DNA from: Holosporaceae bacterium UBA3830
Lineage (GTDB): Bacteria > Pseudomonadota > Alphaproteobacteria > UBA3830
DNA length: 11,430 nucleotides
Direction of reading: 5' to 3'
Assembly (NCBI GenBank): GCA_002393025.1
Contig: DGIE01000020.1
Span: forward strand, 1-11,430
Under the pieces are notes generated by a model. The model was not told the DNA's origin, searched no databases, and saw nothing but the letters and a program-made list of their open reading frames with translations. Below are positions 6,315-11,430 of the stretch, piece by piece (within the stretch, counting starts at the first letter, position 1; the number at the start of each line of letters is the position of its first letter). Made by a program: the position numbers and the translations under genes.

Positions 6315-7451
6315 GTGGTTTTTAGATCGAAAAAGATATTGTGGGTATTGTTTGTTGTAATTTCAGTAACTGTTTTTGTTTGTTGCCAAAAATCCAGTTT
6401 ATCGACGGTACAGGAAAAGGAGAATGTAAAGAGTTCGGTTTCTGCTGGAAGTCATTCCGACAATAAAGAAATTTTGCCGGTAAAGTCGATTTATACTGGG
6501 AATTATACAAATGTTCAAGAAATTTTGAATACACTTGAGAGATACGGTGCGAACGCTGTCGTAATTGATGTAAAAGACGATGTCGGAAGATTGTTTCCTT
6601 CTCTTCCAGTGACGCACAATGACAAGAATCGTTTTATCTCTAACAGTAGTTTCAAAACTTTGTTCGAAAAGTTGAAAGAAAAGAAAATTTATACGATTGC
6701 AAGAGTAGTTGCGCTGAAGGAATTTATCAGAGACGACCTGTGTATAAAAGAAAACGGCAAAGTGAAGATTGATAAAGAGAAGATGTCTTGGATGGATCCG
6801 ACAGATGAAAGGGTTTTGAAATATCTTGAAGAAGTCTGTACGGCGGCAATAAAAATCGGTTTTGATGAAGTGCAGTTGGATTATGTAAGGTTTTCTTCTT
6901 ATTTTAGGTTGTACAAAAAGGATGGAAAAAATTACACGTCAAATCGGTTGCGGATAGATGCAATAAATAATTTGATAGACAGAATAAGTTCAGCTGTGCA
7001 TAAATTGGGAGGAAAGGTGTCGGTGTGTGTTTTCGGATGTACGATAGAGGGTTCAGTCGATACCCCTAACAGTAGAAATCAAACCGGAAGAAGCGCCGAA
7101 ATACTTGGTCAGGATTATGTCGAAATAGCAAAAAGAGCGGATTACATATGCCCGATGATTTATCCGTCGCATTATCCGAGATATACTCCGTGTGGTATTA
7201 AGGATCCAGACTTGGAGCCGTATAAGACCATAAATGCTTGTATGAAATTGAGTAATGATATGCTGGAAAGTGCTTCATGCAAGAGTCTTGAGTCGAAAGT
7301 GCGTCCTTATCTGCAGGCGTTTACCGCGATATGGTTAAAAAATCATCTGCAATACGGAAAGAAGGAGATAGATGATCAAATACGCGCAGTGATAAACTCA
7401 GGAACCACGGAGCAGTGGGGGCTGTTCCTGATGTCGGGAAGATATCCTTAA
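6315..7451 (+). CDS. Putative glycoside hydrolase, DUF4015 family, exported
   Basis: A 378-residue protein predicted to be an extracytoplasmic TIM-barrel hydrolase acting on an unknown glycan. Seen: a hydrophobic N-terminal segment (about 8-23) ending FVCC, then a polar linker. From about 57 the DUF4015 hallmarks follow in order: AVVIDVKDDVG (81-91), IARVVALKEF (128-137), WMDPTDERVLKYL (159-171), GFDEVQLDYVRF (182-193, with candidate catalytic Glu185/Asp189), GQDYVEIAKRADY (265-277) and CPMIYPSHY (279-287). The C-terminus WGLFLMSGRYP matches a normal end for the family. The start is GTG at 6315, with GGGG (6305-6308) upstream; an ATG at 6310 is out of frame. The N-terminus may be a signal peptide or lipoprotein signal, but the residues before either Cys do not fit a standard lipobox. 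Substrate and process are unknown. Confidence 0.85.
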   Translation: MVFRSKKILWVLFVVISVTVFVCCQKSSLSTVQEKENVKSSVSAGSHSDNKEILPVKSIYTGNYTNVQEILNTLERYGANAVVIDVKDDVGRLFPSLPVTHNDKNRFISNSSFKTLFEKLKEKKIYTIARVVALKEFIRDDLCIKENGKVKIDKEKMSWMDPTDERVLKYLEEVCTAAIKIGFDEVQLDYVRFSSYFRLYKKDGKNYTSNRLRIDAINNLIDRISSAVHKLGGKVSVCVFGCTIEGSVDTPNSRNQTGRSAEILGQDYVEIAKRADYICPMIYPSHYPRYTPCGIKDPDLEPYKTINACMKLSNDMLESASCKSLESKVRPYLQAFTAIWLKNHLQYGKKEIDDQIRAVINSGTTEQWGLFLMSGRYP

Positions 7452-7467
7452 TTTTCGTCTTTGTCGG

Positions 7468-7507
7468 AGATGATGGCAGTGATTTGCGTTGTCATCATCT
7501 TCTTCTT
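7468..7507 (+). terminator. Terminator between converging genes
   Basis: AGATGATGGCAG (7468-7479) pairs with TTGTCATCATCT (7489-7500) over 12 bp including two G-U pairs, with a nine-base loop, then TCTTCTT. It begins 17 bases after the stop of the DUF4015 gene. Its right arm overlaps the last codons and TGATGA stop of the minus-strand gene at 7495. The minus strand has no T run after the stem. Confidence 0.6.
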
Positions 7508-8460
7508 AGGAATCTGTTGTATTTATACGAAAATTCCCCACAGACGTCTGTTTGCAGGGATCTGGCGTTTTGATGCAGCGAAGATACGTCTTCGTAAATA
7601 ACAGTTCGGAGAAGGCTGACTTCTTGTCGTATCCCAAGCATGTTTCTGCTAGATATCATATCGAGGCACTGCACATATTGACGAAGAGTCTGCCAGGAGG
7701 TGCATATATTTGTTTTCAAAGATTGTTGTAGATCGGGTGCGTACATAGTTTGAGCTGTTAAAGATTGACGTAATTTGGACAAAGATACATCTATTTTTGC
7801 TTTTAATGAGTCAACGTCTTGGCGTAACTCAAAGATTTGTTCTTCCACAATTGATTCCAATCGTTTAACGTCGTTGTGCAGACCGAATAAATGTTCATCG
7901 ACTGTCAGATTAAATTGTTCGACATCCTGATTTAACTTAAACGTGCGTTTTCGATGCATTCTGGTTTTCCATTGGCTGCTTTTTCTATTCAATTGGTTTA
8001 CGTCTTGTATCAATTCAGCGATTTGACGATGAAGTATAGTCTTAACCTGCTGAACATTTAGGCGTAAATTAAATAAAGGCTCATCCTTCTCAGATCCGAT
8101 TTCCATCTGAGGCCAATTTAGTCCGGAATTCTGCTGTTCGTTTTCGATATTAAACTGTTTCGACAATTGTTCATCAGCTATAAGTTCCAGTTGCCAAAAG
8201 TGATGACGCAACGACATAGTCTGCGTGAAAACATCTGATTCAAATGATTGCAGGCCTCTATGAAACTGTATCATTCGTGAATTCATTTTCTTTTTTAGCT
8301 GTTGAATATCTCTGCTTAATCCGAAAATCGTTGAATTGTTTGATGTGTTCGTGTATTGGGAATTTACGAAATCGTCAGGTTTGCTAAAACTCATTGCATC
8401 GACGGTAGGTGCAAACGTAAAGATGCACAAAAAAACACTGATCAGACCACGTAACTTCAT
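7495..8460 (-). CDS. Secreted protein of 18-residue helical repeats
   Basis: No family is recognised. It has 321 residues with a signal peptide (MKLRGLISVFLCIFTFAPTVDA, about 1-22). The mature chain is almost wholly alpha-helical, built from an 18-residue unit with pattern [LI]F.L..DV..L...V.E. The clearest tandem set is TFKLNQDVEQFNLTVDEH (173-190), LFGLHNDVKRLESIVEEQ (191-208) and IFELRQDVDSLKAKIDVS (209-226). More divergent units are at 45-98, 129-164 and 274-309. Eighteen residues equal five turns of an ideal helix, so the repeats place hydrophobic residues on one face, as in long coiled coils or lipid- and filament-binding rods. The tail is basic (NRFLRRR). The ATG at 8460 has AAGGAG six bases upstream (8467-8472); a frame extension to 8484 lacks support. 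It diverges from the ankyrin gene at 8780. Exported structural or host-directed protein is an inference. Confidence 0.8.
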   Translation of the reverse strand: MKLRGLISVFLCIFTFAPTVDAMSFSKPDDFVNSQYTNTSNNSTIFGLSRDIQQLKKKMNSRMIQFHRGLQSFESDVFTQTMSLRHHFWQLELIADEQLSKQFNIENEQQNSGLNWPQMEIGSEKDEPLFNLRLNVQQVKTILHRQIAELIQDVNQLNRKSSQWKTRMHRKRTFKLNQDVEQFNLTVDEHLFGLHNDVKRLESIVEEQIFELRQDVDSLKAKIDVSLSKLRQSLTAQTMYAPDLQQSLKTNICTSWQTLRQYVQCLDMISSRNMLGIRQEVSLLRTVIYEDVSSLHQNARSLQTDVCGEFSYKYNRFLRRR

Positions 8461-8607
8461 CTTATACTCCTTTTCTTTGGGCAATAATTAACAACGCCAC
8501 ACTTCAACATCGAACTTAATTACACTTCTATTTTCCCTAATGTGTAAAAACAAACTCTCACATTATCAGGATGCACACAGAACAAATTTTTCATTTACTT
8601 AACGTTA

Positions 8608-8622
8608 TAAATACTGTATTTA
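8608..8622. promoter_or_regulatory. 15-bp palindrome, possible operator
   Basis: TAAATACTGTATTTA is a perfect palindrome around a single central base (8615). It sits between the starts of the divergent genes at 8460 and 8780, nearly midway, a natural place for one dimeric regulator to control both. It does not match an operator that I know in alphaproteobacteria. Confidence 0.35.
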
Positions 8623-8742
8623 ACAAAAAAAATCAAGATATTTTAGTTTAATTTTAATTTAATATATTTGATTCTTCTAAATAAAATCTCTTTTTTACTA
8701 ATAGTTAATCAATTTGTGCAATTATTAAGGAAGGGAATAATA

Positions 8743-8772
8743 ATGTTAATCCGGAATGACATTAGGAAGTGA
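8743..8772 (+). CDS. Possible 9-residue leader peptide
   Basis: ATG at 8743 to TGA at 8770-8772 encodes MLIRNDIRK. GGAAGG (about 8729-8734) precedes the ATG by eight bases, a good ribosome binding site. The stop lies seven bases before the ankyrin gene ATG at 8780 and overlaps that gene's GAGG site, so translation could be coupled. A frame this short can arise by chance. Confidence 0.25.
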   Translation: MLIRNDIRK

Positions 8773-8779
8773 GGTTAAA

Positions 8780-9796
8780 ATGAAACTTAAATTGATTATT
8801 TTATGTGCGGTTTGCAGCTCTATGCTATACGGAGATATTTTTGCAAAAGATAACGAATCGCAGGCAACAAGACGATCATCTGTTGGAAAATTTGTGAAAG
8901 ACTTTAAAGACGCTCAGAGAATCTCCGCAGAACAAGGGAAAAAGAGAATAGAGTTAACACCGAAATGGTTCGCTGCAGCAGAATCAGGGGATCTCGATAC
9001 AATGAAGTCGCTGTACAAAAGCTATTTTTCCGAGCCTGATCTCCTCAAGAAAGACGACGATGGAAGAACCGCTTTGGAAATTGCCGTGGAAAACGGTTAT
9101 GTCAAAGTAATAGAGTGGTTACTGGATCATATACATAATGCCGATATTCCATTCAACATTAATGCACACACAGCGGGACATAAAACATTATTAGCGATTG
9201 CTGCAGCAAACGGACACGAAGATGTGGTGGAGGTATTATTAGAAAACAGAGCTCATCCAGTTGGCGCATACGATATGACAGCAGAAGGAAGGCTTAGGTC
9301 AGCTTTGATGATAGCAGCAAATAAAGGATACACTGGTATAGTAAAACTGTTATTGAATACAAAAAATGATCCGCTTCGTCACAGCGCCGATGTAAATGAA
9401 CAGGATTATGACGGAAGAACAGCTCTGATACTGGCGGTGATGCAAGACCATTTGGACACAGCAAAGTTGTTGTTAGACCACGGCGCTAAAATCAAGATAA
9501 AAGACAAAAAGAAGAAGACTGCGCTGGACTATGCGGAAGGGAATTCTGAGATGACCGAGCTGTTGGCTGAATATGTGAAGAGTAGCGAAAGTAAAAAAGA
9601 GGGCAAAAACGTATTTAAACGCGCGTGGAACAAAGTTGTGAAGAAAACAGATCATAATGCAGACAAGAAAGCTGATTCAAAAAACAGAAGATTATCTGCG
9701 GATTCCGAGGCAACTCTTTATGGCGATGAGACAGAAGCAGGACATGACATCGATGATATAATATCTCTTTCCACGGATACGTTAGTTGATGAATAA
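8780..9796 (+). CDS. Secreted ankyrin-repeat protein
   Basis: A 338-residue protein with a signal peptide (about 1-22, MKLKLIILCAVCSSMLYGDIFA), a charged linker, about five ankyrin repeats with caps (roughly 61-265), and a charged tail. Repeat hallmarks are DDDGRTALEIAVENGYVKVIEWLL (93-116, in two parts GRTALEIAVENG and VIEWLL), KTLLAIAAANGHEDVVEVLLE (135-155, with AAANGH), ALMIAANKGYTGIVKLLL (175-192) and DGRTALILAVMQDHLDTAKLLL (211-232, with GRTALILAV). Residues 272-297 are strongly basic and the last 30 acidic. Ankyrin repeats bind proteins; the partner is unknown. The signal peptide directs it across the inner membrane, unlike cytosolic ankyrin proteins. The ATG at 8780 follows GAGG by five bases; the frame upstream to 8756 is not a better start. 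A strong terminator follows. A role toward a host is an inference from lifestyle. Confidence 0.88.
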   Translation: MKLKLIILCAVCSSMLYGDIFAKDNESQATRRSSVGKFVKDFKDAQRISAEQGKKRIELTPKWFAAAESGDLDTMKSLYKSYFSEPDLLKKDDDGRTALEIAVENGYVKVIEWLLDHIHNADIPFNINAHTAGHKTLLAIAAANGHEDVVEVLLENRAHPVGAYDMTAEGRLRSALMIAANKGYTGIVKLLLNTKNDPLRHSADVNEQDYDGRTALILAVMQDHLDTAKLLLDHGAKIKIKDKKKKTALDYAEGNSEMTELLAEYVKSSESKKEGKNVFKRAWNKVVKKTDHNADKKADSKNRRLSADSEATLYGDETEAGHDIDDIISLSTDTLVDE

Positions 9797-9804
9797 AACA
9801 ATGG

Positions 9805-9828
9805 GGCAACCTTGTCGTTGCCTTTTTT
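9805..9828 (+). terminator. Terminator of the ankyrin gene
   Basis: GGCAAC (9805-9810), loop CTTGTC (9811-9816), GTTGCC (9817-9822), then six T (9823-9828). It starts eight bases after the stop codon at 9796 and separates this gene from the next. Confidence 0.85.
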
Positions 9829-9916
9829 CAAAAAACAGCAAAAATACTGAAAATTTACAAATAATTAAATTCTTTTTGATAGCCTAAAACAGTAGGAGAA
9901 AGGTTAATTTTCAAAG

Positions 9917-9949
9917 ATGTTGAGATTTCCAAATGAGAGAGGAGAATAA
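9917..9949 (+). CDS. Possible 10-residue leader peptide
   Basis: ATG at 9917 to TAA at 9947-9949 encodes MLRFPNERGE and ends one base before the ATG at 9951. Its end contains the GAGAGGAG ribosome binding site of the main gene. Its own site is AAAGG, 13 bases upstream, which is rather far. It could couple translation, or be chance. Confidence 0.2.
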   Translation: MLRFPNERGE

Positions 9950-9950
9950 T

Positions 9951-11430
9951 ATGAAACTCAATTTTAAGACTTTATGCGCTTGTTTGGCGTTGGTAACTTA
10001 CGCGGGAACTGCGATAGCAGGAGGGGAGAGTACATCGTCCTCTATCAAAAATAAAGGTAAGCAAAGCGCGGAGACAAAGAGCTCTAAAAAAACGCTATCA
10101 GCGGCAGAATGGGAAGCAAAAGAGAAAAAATACAAGTATGCATATAAGAAAGAAAAAGAAAAAAATCAAAGATTACAAAAAGAATTAGATGAGGCTTTAA
10201 AGAAGATTAAAGAATTTGAAGCACAAATAAACAATTTGAAACAATCAGATGACAACAATTTGCAGCAAACTCACGGAAATCAGCCAAAAGGAAAAGAGCG
10301 TGAAGAATCGATAGACAATTTGAAACAAAAGGAAGTTTCATTCTCATATGATAGATATGACGGCAATTTGCAAGGAACTTACGAAAATCAGCCAAAAGGA
10401 AAAGAGCGTGAAGAATCGATAGACAATTTGAAACAAGAGGCAGGCTCGGATGACGAAGATTCTGATATCGATAGTGATGGCGAGGATTGGAGCTCTGGGA
10501 TTGATGGACAACAGCCGTCGAATGAGAAGCTACCAAGAGAGCTTTATAAAGCACTCAAGCACAGGAACACTAAGGTAATCGAAAAATTTATAGAACGCGG
10601 CATTGATTTTCGCGAATTAGGAGGAAGGGCATTAACGCGTGAAATACGAATGAGTAGTTCTGGGATTACGAAAGAATCCTGGGAGTTTTGGAAATTTCTG
10701 TTAGAAAAGGGTGCGGATATTAATTATGAAACAGAAGAAGGAACCGCTCTATTCGTTGCGGTAAAATACTCTTCTAAAGAAAATGGAATCATAGGCTTTT
10801 TATTGGAAAATGGAGCAGATCCTAATGCAGGAAAGTCTGTTCCTCTGATCGAGGCAATATTTCGGTATTCTGAGAATTATGATCAAGCCCATCAAATGTT
10901 CCAGTTTTTGTTGCAACATGGAGCTGATCCAAATAGATCCTCATATGATGGCGATAACAATTACAGCCATGAGGTAGTAGGTGGAGGCACCACTGCTCTG
11001 ATGGCATTGTGTGAAAAATTAGAATTTTGTAAAAATTTTGATTATGATTTAAGACTACTTATGAAATACGGAAGTGATCCTAGAGCTCAAAATAAGGAAA
11101 GATATGGAGCAATTCATTGGTTACCAAAAGATTATGATTCAGATCGACAAAAATTTTTTAAATTTGAGGCAGATATTGAAGGTTTTATTTCTAATTTGAG
11201 ATATTTGGATCTGACAAGACCTATAGATGATGTACATTATTCTCTTTATTCACTTTTTGAGTACTATAAAAATAAAACTGGAAAAGATCTAAACGTAAAT
11301 GATTTTCATGATATTACAGATATTCCTAATGAAATATTATCGTTACCTAGCTTGCAGTGGATTAAACTCAAAACTATAGATGATCGAATAGTAACGTATG
11401 ATGGAGAGCGCTTGATACCAGAAATAGCAA
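9951..11430 (+). CDS. Secreted coiled-coil and ankyrin-repeat protein (3' end outside window)
   Basis: The frame is open from the ATG at 9951 to the window edge, giving 493 codons so far. GGAG (9941-9944) is six bases upstream. Order of parts: signal peptide (about 1-23, ending TAIA); low-complexity Ser/Lys linker; Lys/Glu-rich coiled coil (about 52-97); two 36-residue units sharing NQPKGKEREESIDNLKQ (110-126, 146-162); an acidic stretch (about 164-179, SDDEDSDIDSDGED); then ankyrin repeats (about 195-385) marked by LLEKGADIN (250-258), FLLENGADPN (283-292), FLLQHGADPN (319-328) and LLMKYGSDPR (369-378). Residues past about 390 have no recognised domain. The N-terminus resembles that of the interrupted gene at 407. 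Likely an exported protein-binding protein, possibly an effector; the partner is unknown. Confidence 0.85.
   Translation, partial: MKLNFKTLCACLALVTYAGTAIAGGESTSSSIKNKGKQSAETKSSKKTLSAAEWEAKEKKYKYAYKKEKEKNQRLQKELDEALKKIKEFEAQINNLKQSDDNNLQQTHGNQPKGKEREESIDNLKQKEVSFSYDRYDGNLQGTYENQPKGKEREESIDNLKQEAGSDDEDSDIDSDGEDWSSGIDGQQPSNEKLPRELYKALKHRNTKVIEKFIERGIDFRELGGRALTREIRMSSSGITKESWEFWKFLLEKGADINYETEEGTALFVAVKYSSKENGIIGFLLENGADPNAGKSVPLIEAIFRYSENYDQAHQMFQFLLQHGADPNRSSYDGDNNYSHEVVGGGTTALMALCEKLEFCKNFDYDLRLLMKYGSDPRAQNKERYGAIHWLPKDYDSDRQKFFKFEADIEGFISNLRYLDLTRPIDDVHYSLYSLFEYYKNKTGKDLNVNDFHDITDIPNEILSLPSLQWIKLKTIDDRIVTYDGERLIPEIA
10278..10436 (+). repeat. Exact 51-bp direct repeat, 108-bp period
   Basis: Bases 10278-10328 and 10386-10436 are identical over 51 bp and start 108 bp apart, exactly 36 codons, so the frame is kept. 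The full units begin at codons 101 (DNNLQQTHGN) and 137 (DGNLQGTYEN). The spacers between the identical cores have diverged, while the cores have not. A shorter related piece (AACAATTTGAAACAA) lies upstream near 10230. Confidence 0.85.

Larger units (their letters stand above)
8461..8779. other. AT-rich divergent intergenic region
   Basis: A 319-base gap between divergent genes with no convincing large frame. It holds a 15-bp perfect palindrome (8608-8622), one TTAA-N7-TTAA match (8648-8662) in low-complexity AT-rich sequence that may be chance, weak promoter candidates for the plus strand (TTTACT 8694-8699 with TGCAAT 8717-8722; TTGTGC 8714-8719 with TAATAA 8738-8743), and short frames leading into both gene starts. 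It probably carries both promoters and shared control sites. Confidence 0.5.

Noticed and set aside
8648..8662. A further TTAA-N7-TTAA match
   Set aside because: It lies in a run made almost only of A and T where such matches are expected by chance, and it lacks the TTAAC/GTTAA context of the boxes at 2-32.
10207..10554. Minus-strand frame of 115 codons with repeats
   Set aside because: It is the complement of the coiled-coil and repeat region of the 9951 gene. Its apparent repeats only mirror the 108-bp duplication.
1..11430. CRISPR array, insertion sequence, tRNA or rRNA genes
   Set aside because: No regularly spaced identical repeats with unique spacers, no transposase frame or terminal inverted repeats, and no tRNA cloverleaf or rRNA sequence could be found by reading.

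Overview
The window reads as AT-rich DNA from a Gram-negative alphaproteobacterium, probably host-associated. The evidence is a porin with a signal peptide, a cell-wall amidase overlapping a class A penicillin-binding protein (the amiC-mrcA pairing common in alphaproteobacteria), CtrA-type TTAA-N7-TTAA sites, and secreted ankyrin-repeat and coiled-coil proteins of the kind found in intracellular lineages such as Holosporales or Rickettsiales. The exact lineage cannot be fixed from the sequence. Genetic code 11 fits: TGA is a real stop at the amiC/mrcA overlap.

Layout. Bases 1-406 hold no protein gene but are dense in signals. There are two tandem CtrA-like boxes (2-32), a -10 box (58-63), a candidate ~80-nt RNA ending at a strong terminator (130-149), a nested inverted repeat (168-213), and a leader with a mutually exclusive hairpin arrangement ending in a terminator (361-390) just before the next ribosome binding site. 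Bases 407-1093 encode a secreted, repeat-bearing protein interrupted by an in-frame TGA. A terminator at 1122-1150 separates it from the converging mrcA (1169-3664, minus). The mrcA start overlaps the amiC stop by four bases (amiC 3661-4662, minus). Divergent from amiC is a porin (4892-6169, plus) with its own terminator, followed by a DUF4015 putative glycoside hydrolase (6315-7451, plus).

The right side is accessory in character. A minus-strand gene (7495-8460) encodes a secreted protein built largely from 18-residue helical repeats. It is divergent from a secreted ankyrin-repeat protein (8780-9796). A second secreted protein (9951 to beyond the window end) has a coiled coil, a recent 108-bp duplication, an acidic stretch and ankyrin repeats. 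All four accessory proteins (407, 8460, 8780, 9951) begin with MKL and a Sec-type signal peptide, which suggests a locally expanded set of exported, repeat-built proteins that may act on a host or in the periplasm.

The core genes serve the cell envelope: AmiC cuts septal peptidoglycan, PBP1A builds it, and the porin forms the outer-membrane pore. The DUF4015 protein probably acts on an extracytoplasmic glycan. The most interesting material is the CtrA-box/short-RNA unit, the switchable leader, the interrupted gene, and the MKL family of secreted repeat proteins.
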